A DNA stretch of 64,000 nt from Streptomyces sp. Ncost-T10-10d (lineage in GTDB: Bacteria; Actinomycetota; Actinomycetes; Streptomycetales; Streptomycetaceae): the NCBI RefSeq assembly GCF_900091955.1, contig NZ_FMDF01000138.1, positions 62,001 to 126,000 on the forward strand, in the 5' to 3' direction. Below the pieces are notes generated by a model. It had not been told where the DNA came from, made no database searches, and saw nothing but the letters and a program-made list of their open reading frames with translations. A program made the position numbers and the translations under genes. Shown here one piece after another: positions 39,040 to 47,218 of this stretch (positions are counted from its first letter, which is position 1; each line of letters begins with the position of its first letter).

Positions 39040-39069
39040 CACCGGGTCGCGGGTTCCCGCGACCCGGTG
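39040..39069. other. Perfect 14-bp inverted repeat in the divergent intergenic region
   Basis: CACCGGGTCGCGGG-TT-CCCGCGACCCGGTG. It lies between the divergent HTH and XRE genes, with AT-rich TTTAAAGCTTTA (39001-39012) beside it. No gene is supported between 38891 and 39352. The repeat is too symmetric and too isolated to be an obvious terminator and could be an operator. Confidence 0.55.
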
Positions 39070-39250
39070 GAACGGGCTCGGCGCCAGGTTGAGTTCGGCA
39101 CGGATCGCGTTGCGCGGGGCGAGTTCGGGGTGGCGGGGGCGGTGCCGGGCGGGAGCGGAATATCCGGTTCGGGTGATGTGTTGGGTGGCGCCGCTCAGCG
39201 TGGTCGTAGCTGCGTACCGTGAAGAGCGATGAGCCCTGTGTGTACGGGTG

Positions 39251-39289
39251 TTGTCCGGGGCTTGTCCGGTGTTGTCCCGGCTGTCCGGG
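39251..39289 (+). repeat. Four phased TTGTCCGG direct repeats upstream of the XRE regulator
   Basis: TTGTCCGG begins at 39251 and 39262; the variants TTGTCCCGG and CTGTCCGG begin at 39272 and about 39281. The 9-11 base spacing puts all copies on one face of the helix, 60-100 bases before the XRE start. This suggests a cooperative binding site for the adjacent regulator. Confidence 0.6.
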
Positions 39290-39352
39290 TGACGTGTTGG
39301 GGACGCCAGGGGTTGGGTCGAGAACGGTAAGCGCGTCGGAAGTGGGGCACGG

Positions 39353-40231
39353 ATGAGCGTGGATGAGGCCGGAACGGAGCGCGGGGACGCCGGGGCGGAC
39401 GAGCCGGGCTGGGACGTCGATCCCGATGACGAGTCGGGGGCGGCCGTGGTCGCGGCGGTGGGGCGCCAGATCAAGGCGTGGCGGGAGGCGGCGGGGTTGC
39501 GGGCCGGCGAGTTCGGGGCCGCGATCGGGTACGGGGAGGACCAGGTCTACAAGGTGGAGGGCGGTCGCCGTATCCCCCGCCCGGAGCTCCTGGACAGGGC
39601 GGACGAGGTGCTCGGGGCGGGCGGGAAGATCGCCGCGATGAAGCAGGACGTGGCGGAGGTCCGGTACCCGAAGAAGATCCGGGATCTGTCGAAGCTGGAG
39701 GCGAAGGCGGTCGAGATTGCGGCCTACGTGGCGCACGGCCTGCATGGACTGTTGCAGACGCCGGGCCACGCGCGGGCGCTGTTCGAGGCTCGGCAACCCC
39801 CGTACTCGCAGGACGAGGTGGAACGGATGGTGGCCGCGCGCATGGCGCGGCAGTCGATCTTCGAGCGGTCCCCCGCGCCTGCTCTCGGATTCGTACAAGA
39901 GGAGTCGGCGCTCAGGCGGCCCATCGGAGGCACAATGGAGTGGCGGCGGCAGCTCGAACGCCTTTTGGAGATCGGGCAGTTGCGCAATGTCACTCTCCAG
40001 GTGATGCCTACCCATCGCGAGGCGCATCCTGGCATGGACGGGGACATCAGAGTGCTGAAGTTCAAGGACGGTTCGGCAGTGGGGCGTTCGCACGGGGCGT
40101 TCAATGGGCGCGGGGTGACCGACCCGAAACAGCTCCGCACCCTTGAACTGCGGTATGGCATCATCCGGGCCGAGGCGCTTACGCCCCGAGAGACTCTGGC
40201 CCTCATCGAGCGAATGCTGGGAGAGACATGA
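39353..40231 (+). CDS. XRE-family regulator with DUF5753 domain
   Basis: A 292-residue protein: an acidic N-terminal stretch, a HTH_31/XRE domain (AVGRQIKAWREAAGLRAGEFGAAIGYGEDQVYKVEGGRRIP, about 34-75), then DUF5753 (about 110-285; LLQTPGHARALFEA, LERLLEIGQLRNVTLQVMP). It belongs to the large streptomycete class paired with small DUF397 proteins, which includes the developmental regulator WhiJ. It overlaps the DUF397 gene by four bases (ATGA). Likely regulated through the phased repeats upstream. Confidence 0.92.
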   Translation: MSVDEAGTERGDAGADEPGWDVDPDDESGAAVVAAVGRQIKAWREAAGLRAGEFGAAIGYGEDQVYKVEGGRRIPRPELLDRADEVLGAGGKIAAMKQDVAEVRYPKKIRDLSKLEAKAVEIAAYVAHGLHGLLQTPGHARALFEARQPPYSQDEVERMVAARMARQSIFERSPAPALGFVQEESALRRPIGGTMEWRRQLERLLEIGQLRNVTLQVMPTHREAHPGMDGDIRVLKFKDGSAVGRSHGAFNGRGVTDPKQLRTLELRYGIIRAEALTPRETLALIERMLGET

Positions 40232-40437
40232 TCCGCAGGACTTCCGCGCAGAACGTTTCCGAGTTGGCATGGTTCAAGAGCAGCTACAGCAGCGACGGTA
40301 ACGAAGGTGACTGCGTCGAGGTCGCGGCGGCCCCCGACGCTGTGTTCGTGCGCGACTCGAAGAACATGCAAGGAGCTCGGGTTGCCTTCGCGCGAGGTGC
40401 TTGGGCGGGCTTCGTCTCGTACGCGGCCAGGCGCTGA
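40228..40437 (+). CDS. DUF397 domain protein
   Basis: A 69-residue DUF397 protein with the family signature WFKSSYSSDGNEGDCVEVA and VFVRDSKN. Translation is coupled to the XRE gene by ATGA. DUF397 proteins act with their cognate DUF5753 regulators, and some pairs have been proposed to behave like toxin-antitoxin systems. Confidence 0.93.
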   Translation: MIRRTSAQNVSELAWFKSSYSSDGNEGDCVEVAAAPDAVFVRDSKNMQGARVAFARGAWAGFVSYAARR

Positions 40438-40450
40438 CCCTGCGCGTAGT

Positions 40451-40489
40451 CGCGCCCCCGGGCCCGGCCGATGCCGGACCGGGGGCGCG
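40451..40489 (+). terminator. Terminator after the XRE-DUF397 pair
   Basis: Perfect 11-bp arms CGCGCCCCCGG/CCGGGGGCGCG, 13 bases after the DUF397 stop. It also faces the convergent methyltransferase remnant. Confidence 0.8.
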
Positions 40490-40495
40490 CTGCTG

Positions 40496-41172
40496 TCAGA
40501 AGAACCCGTCCTGGATGCCGTCCCCCGGCTTGGGCTCCGCCTTCGGCTTCGGCGCCCGCTTGGAGGCGGCCTTCTTCTTCGCTCCTGGCACGTGAAGCCC
40601 AGCCTCCACAGGTACTCGCGCTAGTCCGTGCCCAGCGCACCCGTCAGCTTCTGGCCCCCGATGAACGGTGGGTTCCCCACGATCGCGTCGAACCCCGACG
40701 CGCCCCCCACCCCCATGATCTCCGGGAACTCCAGCGGCCAGTGCAACGGCCTTACCGCAGCAGCCCGTTCACCCGTGAGCCAGCGGTCCACCACCTCCCG
40801 GGCCTGCTGGCCCTCGTACGACCAACCGACCCCGGGGCTGTCCTCGGCCCGCTCCTCCTCCAACGCCGTGGCGACCAGCCCCGCCACCGACTCCAGCCGG
40901 TTCCGGTACGCCCGTTCCTTCGCGCTCTCCTTCGCGTCCCGGAACTGCGCGGCGCCCCGCTTGCCGCCGACCTTCTCCTCGCCCGTGAGGTCGGACGCCT
41001 CCTTGTCGGAGATGCCCTCCGCCGCGGTGTGCTTCCCCTCGGCGTCCAGCGCGGGGAGCGCGGCCCGGCGGGCATGCAGCAGGGCGGCGAACGCGCGCCG
41101 GAGCAGCGGCTCCTCCAGCTGGTCCGCCCGCTGGCCGTGCCGGTCGATGCGGCCGTTGCGCTGTTCGAGGGG
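40496..41172 (-). pseudogene. Rearranged remnant of a helicase / DNA N6-adenine methyltransferase system
   Basis: Directly after the stop of the RNA-repair gene, and in the same frame, the minus strand reads PLEQRNGRIDRHGQ, the motif VI signature of SNF2-type helicases. It continues without a start codon into a sequence ending WPLEFPEI...GFDAIVGNPPFIGGQKL, which contains the NPPF catalytic motif of N6-adenine methyltransferases, and stops at 40621. A different frame then supplies a typical protein tail (AKKKAASKRAPKPKAEPKPG then DGIQDGFF, stop at 40496). The SAM-binding motif I and most of both proteins are missing. It looks like a deleted helicase-methyltransferase defence locus (DISARM-like order is one possibility). 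Confidence 0.7.
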
Positions 41173-41187
41173 ACGTCGTCCAGTCCG

Positions 41188-43416
41188 TCAGAGGGCGAAC
41201 GCCGGGTCTCCTGCCGTCCGGAGATCGGACAGTTCGACCCGGGCCAGCGAGGCGTCCGGGATGCCGCGCAGAATCTCCGCCCCGATCTCCGCCAGCCGGT
41301 GCCCGTCGGGCGGCGTAGTGCCCAGGCCGATCGCGTATCCCGCCAGACCGTCGGCGGTGAGCGGGCGCGGCCAGATACGGGAGCCCGGGGCGCCCGCCCC
41401 GGCGAGGGCGGCGGCCAGGGCGAGGAGACGGCCGCGCAGCCGCCCCTCGTCGGGGCCGGGGCGTACGGAGACGATCGCCCAGGCGGCGTGACGGAGGTGC
41501 AGCGGCGGCGGGGCGCAGAGCAGGGCGTGGGGTACGGGGTCGGAGACGGCGGCGGACTCCAGGATCTCCCAGGCGCGGAAGAGTTCCTCGGCGATGAGGT
41601 CGCGGCCCGCGGGGGAGACCTGTGAGGTGCAGGAGCGGACGGGGGCGGTCGGGGTCGGCACGGTGAGGGGGAGTTCGCCCGCCTCCCCGGAGCCGACCGG
41701 CCGGTTCCAGTCCCACGCGGCCCAGGTCGCGAAGAAGTGCCGGAGCAGGGGGAGCGGCGGCAGATCACCGGCCTCGTGGGCGGTGCGGGCCGCCAGTACG
41801 GACCAGGCGAGGCCGGGCAGCCCGCCGCACGGTGCGGAGTCCAGGCCGCGTGCCCGGGCCCAGGCCTTCACCTCGCGCGCGAGGCGGGTGAACGCGGCCC
41901 GGTGCGGGTCCGCCGCCGCGAGCACCGCGTCCGCGTCGCTCACCGCGCTGAGCGCAGTGGCCGCCGCCTCGCCCAGTTCGGCACGGCGGGCGACCGCCAC
42001 GTCCGGGGAGAGGCCACCGGTCGCGACGGTCACCAGGTCCACCCGGAGCCCGTCGAGGCAGAAACGCAGACCGGGTACGCGCGCACCGGTCACCTCGCGC
42101 AGATCGACGGCCTGCGGCAGGGCAGCGGACAGCCGCTCCCGTACCCCCGGGAGATCCCCGTCACCGGGCAGCGCCGCGACCAGGTCCACATCGGCGCCGG
42201 GCAGCGCACAGCCCATCCGCCGCGAGCCGACCGGATGGACGCGGCCCTCGGGCAGGGCCGCGGCCACCCGGCGGACGATCTCCGCCGCGTCGGCTTCCGA
42301 TCCGTCCTCCGCCGCCCCGGTCAGCGCCACCCGTACCCCGAAGTGGTCCGACACGTACAGCCCGTCCGGTGTCGGTACGTCGCCCAGCAGCGCCGCCGAC
42401 ACGGGCCGCAGCCGCTCCGAGCGGACCAGCACCCGGTCCAGCCGGGACGTACGCCCCGTCAGGGAGGAGACGGCGGCCAGCGGATTGACGGACGGATCGA
42501 AGGTCGGCGTCCGGTCGCCCGCGCCGTGCACCCGGCTCCAGGCGTCCGCCATCCCCAGCCGGTCCTGCGGAGTGTCGCCGCCGTCGTTGAAGTCGCCGAG
42601 CAGCATCACATCGCCCTCGATCGCGGCCAACCCCGCTGCCAGATCGGCCAGTTCGGCATCGCGCCGGGCGGCGCCGTTCGCCGAGTGGTCGCTGCTGAGA
42701 TGGGTGACGGCGACCGTGACCGGTCCTTCCGCGGTCTCCACGACCACGGCGGCGACCGCCTTGTGCGGGCCGAGGACATGCAGGCCCGCCTCCCGCACGG
42801 GGACCCTGCTGAGCAGCAGCAGACCGCAGTCGGCAACATCCCGGCCGGCCGGGTCGGTCCAGAGGATGTAGCTCTCGCGGACCCAGGGCGTGGCCAACAG
42901 CAGGCCGAGCAGAGCGGGTTCGGCCTCCTGGAGAGCGATGACATCCGCGTCCGCCGCGCGCAGGGCGTCGAGGAGAAGTGGCCGCCGCCGGGCGGTGTCG
43001 ATGAGGTCGCTGTCGTAGCGGTCCCAGAGGGTGTTCCAGGTCAGCAGCGCCAGGGAAGCGGACCGCGCGGGCGCCGGTGCGTCCCCGGGCACGGGTGACC
43101 AGGCGGCCTCCGGTACGCGGTACGCGTGCGGCGTAAGAGAGGTGAAGTACGGGGACGGCAGCCGCCGCGGGGTGCGTACCCGTCCGGCGTCCGTCGCGTC
43201 GATCCGGTCCACGCCCGAGGACCGGTCCCACACCACCTCCCCGTCGGCCTCGAAGAACAGCACCCGGTGCCAGGGAATGTCCCCGCCCGGCGTGAACCGG
43301 GGCAGCGGCAACCGCTTGGGCACGGTCCCGCGCTGCGCCACGCCCATCACGAAGCGCGCCGGGTCGAACCGGGCGTCCCAGCGGACCCGGTGGTAGATCT
43401 CCTCGCTGGTACGCAT
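41188..43416 (-). CDS. MJ1316 domain / EEP phosphodiesterase / poly(A)-polymerase-like nucleotidyltransferase fusion (predicted RNA repair)
   Basis: A 742-residue three-part protein. Residues 1 to about 75 match the MJ1316 (DUF504) domain: IYHRVRWDARFDPARFVMGV, then IPWHRVLFFEADGEVVWDR. Residues about 120-368 are an endonuclease/exonuclease/phosphatase domain with LTWNTLWD, ALQEAE, THLSSDH, LLGDFND and SDHFGVRV. From about 375 a nucleotidyltransferase has GSRRMG (397-402), the Asp pair D409/D411 and a third Asp at 460, followed by a PAP-like helical domain. MJ1316 has been proposed to recognise RNA cyclic-phosphate ends. The ATG directly follows the upstream ligase stop with no gap, so the genes are coupled. 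All active sites look intact. Confidence 0.85.
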   Translation of the reverse strand: MRTSEEIYHRVRWDARFDPARFVMGVAQRGTVPKRLPLPRFTPGGDIPWHRVLFFEADGEVVWDRSSGVDRIDATDAGRVRTPRRLPSPYFTSLTPHAYRVPEAAWSPVPGDAPAPARSASLALLTWNTLWDRYDSDLIDTARRRPLLLDALRAADADVIALQEAEPALLGLLLATPWVRESYILWTDPAGRDVADCGLLLLSRVPVREAGLHVLGPHKAVAAVVVETAEGPVTVAVTHLSSDHSANGAARRDAELADLAAGLAAIEGDVMLLGDFNDGGDTPQDRLGMADAWSRVHGAGDRTPTFDPSVNPLAAVSSLTGRTSRLDRVLVRSERLRPVSAALLGDVPTPDGLYVSDHFGVRVALTGAAEDGSEADAAEIVRRVAAALPEGRVHPVGSRRMGCALPGADVDLVAALPGDGDLPGVRERLSAALPQAVDLREVTGARVPGLRFCLDGLRVDLVTVATGGLSPDVAVARRAELGEAAATALSAVSDADAVLAAADPHRAAFTRLAREVKAWARARGLDSAPCGGLPGLAWSVLAARTAHEAGDLPPLPLLRHFFATWAAWDWNRPVGSGEAGELPLTVPTPTAPVRSCTSQVSPAGRDLIAEELFRAWEILESAAVSDPVPHALLCAPPPLHLRHAAWAIVSVRPGPDEGRLRGRLLALAAALAGAGAPGSRIWPRPLTADGLAGYAIGLGTTPPDGHRLAEIGAEILRGIPDASLARVELSDLRTAGDPAFAL

Positions 43417-45087
43417 CTACGCCCTGTCCTCCACGGTTCCGCTCGCGCCGATGTACCAGGTGCGGTGCGCCTGGCCGGGGTACGGCGGCACGAACCGGTG
43501 CAGCTGCGAGGTCAGCACCTGAGGGGGCACCGGGTGGGTGCGGCGTCCGTTGCGCCGGATCAGTTCCGCCTCGTCGACCAGGGCCACGGCGTGGGTGAGC
43601 AGCGCGTCCCTGCGCCGGGCGACCGCATGCACCAGGGAGCGCTGGTGCGCGTTGAGCGAGGTGGCGTCCCAGACGACCGTGCCACCTGCGGCGAGCGCGG
43701 TGTCCAGCCGGTCGAGCCCCTCGCGCAACACCTCCCCGTTGGCCTTCTGGTCGGCGCGCGATCCCCGGGCCAGCCGCAGATCGTCGAGCGAGAGATACGT
43801 GTCGACACCGGGCAGAGCGCGCGCGAAGGTGCTCTTCCCGCTGCCGGAGGGGCCGACCAGATGGACCAGCCGCGGGAAGTCCCCGGTCCGCCACCGCCAC
43901 GTCGCGGCGACGGCCTCCTCGGCTGTGGTGACCCGGCTCAGGGCGTAGGCCTCACGTGCCTGCGCCCGGCAGCGGTCGGCGGCCGCCGGCTCCAGATCCG
44001 CGAATGCCTCGTGCAGCCCGTCCGGTTCCCGTACGTCCTGTGCGTGCAGCGCCGACCACTCCACCTGTTCGCGCGTCCCTTCGGTGTCCGCCACGGCGGC
44101 GGCCAGCGCGTGGAGCAGCGGTAGATCGGCGGCGAACGACATCCGGACCAGGCCGGTCCTGCGCTCCTCGTCCGGGTACGGGCGATGCAGCGCGGGGTGG
44201 AGTCCGACGAGATCCGCGATGCGCCGGGCCGATGGCATCCCCAGCGCACCCGCCAGCGCGGGCGCCAGCTCGGTACGCCGTCCGCGGTGCAGCAGCGCGG
44301 CCAGTACGCCGGTCAGCCGGTCGTCGCCCGTCCGGCCCAACGCGTCGAGGGAATCACCCATCGCGACAGCAGCCCCGGCGTCCCCAGGTTCCGTGCCCGT
44401 CGCGTCGGCCAGTGCCGCCGCGTCGACCGGTGCCCCCGACCGTACGGCCCACAGGGCGGCGGCCGGGCCGAGTCCGTTCTCCACGACGGAGGCGTGCATC
44501 CAGTGCGTATCGGTCCGTACATGGCCGGGCCGCACCCACTTCGTCACCCGGCGCCCGAAGTCCGGCGCGTCGAAGCCGCCCGCGGGCCGTACGACGTACC
44601 CCTCCTGCCGTCCGGTGTCCGGCCGCAACGCCCGCAGCGCCTTCTCGGCCCGCGCGTCGAACACTCCGCGCCACAGCACCGGCGGCACGGGAATCCCCAG
44701 CTCGCGCAGGAAGGCGACGGTCCGGTCCCAGTCCAGGCAGTGCTCCCCGTCCCAGACGGAGAAGCCGTAGAAGAAGCTCTCCAGGCCGTCGTAAGGGATC
44801 GAATGGCGCGCGAACATGTTCTCCCCGCACACCCGCCACCCCTCGGGTATGCGGGCCCCGATCCGGCCCTGCAGCGCCTTCACCCACCCCCGCGAGGGGT
44901 GATGGGCGGAATCGAGCGAACGGGCGTGGAGACCGTCGGCGTAGAGCGTGGTGTTCTCGCCGTCCAGCTTCTCGGTGACGACGATCTCGCGACCGGTCAG
45001 CCCGGAGAGGTCCGCGATCCGTACGTCGTCCGAGGCGGCCCCCGGGGACCAGGGCAGATGCGGGGTGCGCGGATAGTGCGTACGCAT
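43417..45087 (-). CDS. RNA ligase-polynucleotide kinase fusion (predicted RNA repair)
   Basis: A 556-residue protein. The N-terminal ligase shows the nucleotidyl motif VTEKLDGENTTLY (Lys40), GWRVCGENMFARHSI (motif III-like), FFYGFSVWD, EGYVVRP (motif IV, 162-168) and VTKWVR (motif V, Lys183), as in Rnl2/T4-type RNA ligases. A helical linker leads to a P-loop kinase with VGPSGSGKSTFA (G412-T420), LSLDDLR and VVWDATSLNAHQR, like polynucleotide kinases. Together they could phosphorylate 5'-OH ends and seal RNA. The ATG at 45087 begins conserved sequence; the frame upstream to 45222 lacks support. It is first in a two-gene operon reading away from rpsJ. Confidence 0.87.
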   Translation of the reverse strand: MRTHYPRTPHLPWSPGAASDDVRIADLSGLTGREIVVTEKLDGENTTLYADGLHARSLDSAHHPSRGWVKALQGRIGARIPEGWRVCGENMFARHSIPYDGLESFFYGFSVWDGEHCLDWDRTVAFLRELGIPVPPVLWRGVFDARAEKALRALRPDTGRQEGYVVRPAGGFDAPDFGRRVTKWVRPGHVRTDTHWMHASVVENGLGPAAALWAVRSGAPVDAAALADATGTEPGDAGAAVAMGDSLDALGRTGDDRLTGVLAALLHRGRRTELAPALAGALGMPSARRIADLVGLHPALHRPYPDEERRTGLVRMSFAADLPLLHALAAAVADTEGTREQVEWSALHAQDVREPDGLHEAFADLEPAAADRCRAQAREAYALSRVTTAEEAVAATWRWRTGDFPRLVHLVGPSGSGKSTFARALPGVDTYLSLDDLRLARGSRADQKANGEVLREGLDRLDTALAAGGTVVWDATSLNAHQRSLVHAVARRRDALLTHAVALVDEAELIRRNGRRTHPVPPQVLTSQLHRFVPPYPGQAHRTWYIGASGTVEDRA

Positions 45088-45206
45088 GATCGATGCCCCT
45101 GATGACGACGGCGTGCCCGGTCGGTCACTGTAGGGGTGGGGTTGTACGACGCTCGACCGAATTACGATGAGCGGTGCCCGGCACTGCTCCCGCTGCGCGC
45201 CCGCGT

Positions 45207-45234
45207 TTGACCGAGCGAGCACGCGGGGTAAGAT
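45207..45234 (+). promoter_or_regulatory. Putative S10 operon promoter
   Basis: TTGACC (45207-45212) and TAAGAT (45229-45234), 16-base spacer. This predicts an rpsJ leader of about 355 nt with several GC hairpins. The 509-base gap 45088-45596 has no supported gene; it must also contain the divergent promoter of the RNA-repair operon, which I could not pinpoint. Confidence 0.65.
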
Positions 45235-45509
45235 CCTCCGCCCGATTGGCCAGGCTCACACCCCGTATGGCACACTGACCAGGTTGCTCGGTTGAGTGTC
45301 AATGCTGCGCGCCTCCCGCCGGGAGGACCGGAAGCGAGTCCCACAGTACTCGTCGACCCCCTGCGGGTCGGACGTACGGGAATCTTCCGGGAAGCGTCAG
45401 TGGGGCACCGGCCAGGCACCCGGTGGGTGTTCCGCCCCCGGTCTCGCGGTCCTCGGGCCCGCACCCCCTTGGTTGGGAAATCCTTCGGGAGATCTGCGTA
45501 GAGGGGATG

Positions 45510-45539
45510 CGACACGCCCGACCGCGTGGGTCGGAGACG
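45510..45539 (+). promoter_or_regulatory. Leader element shared by str and S10 operons (copy 2)
   Basis: A 30-nt block with the stem-loop CCGACC-GCGTG-GGTCGG at 45518-45534, matching 28 of 30 bases of the element at 26598-26627. It lies 57 bases before the rpsJ ATG (copy 1 lies 44 bases before the rpsL GTG). Confidence 0.65.
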
Positions 45540-45596
45540 GAGTCTTGAGAACCCCCGGGTTCCAGAGCGTTACGAGAGACAGGACTACTAGTAGCC

Positions 45597-45905
45597 ATGG
45601 CGGGACAGAAGATCCGCATCCGGCTCAAGGCCTACGACCACGAGGTCATCGACTCCTCGGCGAAGAAGATCGTCGAGACGGTGACCCGCACTGGTGCGTC
45701 GGTCGCGGGCCCGGTGCCGCTGCCCACTGAGAAGAACGTGTACTGCGTCATCAAGTCGCCGCACAAGTACAAGGACTCGCGCGAGCACTTCGAGATGCGC
45801 ACGCACAAGCGCCTCATCGACATTCTCGACCCCACGCCGAAGACGGTTGACTCGCTGATGCGTCTCGACCTGCCGGCGGGCGTCGACATCGAGATCAAGC
45901 TCTGA
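45597..45905 (+). CDS. rpsJ: 30S ribosomal protein S10
   Basis: A 102-residue S10 (MAGQKIRIRLKAYDHEVIDSS, VIKSPHKYKDSREHFEMRTH). It also serves as NusE, binding NusB and the NusG KOW domain; nusG is at 13 kb. First gene of the S10 operon, which runs without a break to rpsQ. Confidence 0.98.
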   Translation: MAGQKIRIRLKAYDHEVIDSSAKKIVETVTRTGASVAGPVPLPTEKNVYCVIKSPHKYKDSREHFEMRTHKRLIDILDPTPKTVDSLMRLDLPAGVDIEIKL

Positions 45906-45918
45906 GGTGACGCGCGAG

Positions 45919-46563
45919 ATGGCTAAGAACATTAAGGGCGTCCTGGGCGAGAAGCTCGGCATGACCCAGGTCTGGGACGAGAACAACCGGGTCGTCCCGG
46001 TGACCGTCGTCAAGGCCGGGCCCTGCGTCGTCACCCAGGTCCGCACCAACGACAGCGACGGCTACGAGGCGGTCCAGATCGCCTTCGGCGAGATCGACCC
46101 GCGCAAGGTGAACAAGCCCCTCAAGGGCCACTTCGCCAAGGCCGACGTGACCCCGCGCCGCCACTTGGTGGAGCTCCGCACCCCTGACGCCAGCGAGTAC
46201 ACGCTGGGCCAGGAGGTCACTGCCGAGGTGTTCGAGTCCGGCGTCAAGGTCGACGTCACGGGCAAGAGCAAGGGCAAGGGCTTCGCCGGTGTGATGAAGC
46301 GTCACAACTTCAAGGGTGGCAAGGCGTCCCACGGTGCCCACCGTGTGCACCGCATGCCCGGCTCCATCGGTGGCTGTGCCACCCCCGGCCGTGTCTTCAA
46401 GGGCATGCGCATGGCGGGTCGCATGGGCAACGAGCGTGTCACCACCCAGAACCTGACCATCCACGCGGTTGACGCGGAGAAGGGTCTGCTCCTCATCAAG
46501 GGCGCAGTCCCCGGTCCGAACGGCGGCCTCGTCCTGGTCCGTACCGCGGCCAAGGGGGCTTGA
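45919..46563 (+). CDS. rplC: 50S ribosomal protein L3
   Basis: A 214-residue L3 with the central loop (KGKGFAGVMKRHNFKGGKASHGAHRVHR) that reaches the peptidyl-transferase centre. I chose ATG 45919 (MAKNIKGVLGEKLGMT); the in-frame GTG at 45907 lies inside the GAGGTGA ribosome-binding site. The gap after rpsJ is 13 nt. Confidence 0.97.
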   Translation: MAKNIKGVLGEKLGMTQVWDENNRVVPVTVVKAGPCVVTQVRTNDSDGYEAVQIAFGEIDPRKVNKPLKGHFAKADVTPRRHLVELRTPDASEYTLGQEVTAEVFESGVKVDVTGKSKGKGFAGVMKRHNFKGGKASHGAHRVHRMPGSIGGCATPGRVFKGMRMAGRMGNERVTTQNLTIHAVDAEKGLLLIKGAVPGPNGGLVLVRTAAKGA

Positions 46564-46567
46564 GGTA

Positions 46568-47218
46568 ATGAGCACCATTGACATCCTTTCGCCGGCAGGC
46601 GACAAGGCCGGTACCGTCGAGCTCCCCTCGGAGATCTTCGACGCGAAGACCAGCGTTCCGCTGATCCACCAGGTCGTCGTCGCACAGCTGGCAGCTGCCC
46701 GTCAGGGCACGCACAAGACCAAGACCCGCGGCGAAGTCCGTGGCGGTGGCCGCAAGCCGTACCGCCAGAAGGGCACCGGCCGCGCGCGCCAGGGTTCGAC
46801 CCGTGCGCCGCAGTTCGCCGGCGGTGGCGTCGTCCACGGCCCGCAGCCGCGTGACTACTCGCAGCGGACCCCGAAGAAGATGAAGGCCGCCGCCCTGCGC
46901 GGTGCCCTCTCCGACCGGGCGCGCCACTCCCGCATCCACGTCGTCACCGGCGTGGTCGACGGTGCAGTCTCCACGAAGGCCGCGAAGACGCTGTTCGGCA
47001 AGATCTCGGAGCGCAAGAACCTGCTCCTGGTCGTCGACCGCGCCGACGAGGCCGCGTGGCTGTCCGCCCGCAACCTGCCCCAGGTGCACATCCTGGAGCC
47101 GGGCCAGCTGAACACGTACGACGTGATCGTCTCTGACGACGTGGTCTTCACCCAGGCCGCCTTCGAGTCCTTCGTGTCTGGCCCCCAGACCGCTGAGACC
47201 GAAGGGAGCGACGCCTGA
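46568..47218 (+). CDS. rplD: 50S ribosomal protein L4
   Basis: A 216-residue L4. The basic exit-tunnel loop is visible (HKTKTRGEVRGGGRKPYRQKG then TGRARQGSTRAPQFAGG). In E. coli L4 regulates the S10 operon; whether the long leader here does so is unknown. The start at ATG 46568 follows GAGGTA; the last base overlaps rplW. Confidence 0.97.
   Translation: MSTIDILSPAGDKAGTVELPSEIFDAKTSVPLIHQVVVAQLAAARQGTHKTKTRGEVRGGGRKPYRQKGTGRARQGSTRAPQFAGGGVVHGPQPRDYSQRTPKKMKAAALRGALSDRARHSRIHVVTGVVDGAVSTKAAKTLFGKISERKNLLLVVDRADEAAWLSARNLPQVHILEPGQLNTYDVIVSDDVVFTQAAFESFVSGPQTAETEGSDA

Noticed and set aside
39251..39289. The TTGTCCGG units as a CRISPR array
   Set aside because: Units are 8 bases with 2-3 base gaps; CRISPR repeats and spacers are far longer and no cas gene is present.
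41594..43098. Long plus-strand open frames antisense to the RNA-repair genes
   Set aside because: Arg/Ser/Pro-rich mirror frames; the minus strand has intact EEP, nucleotidyltransferase, ligase and kinase motifs.
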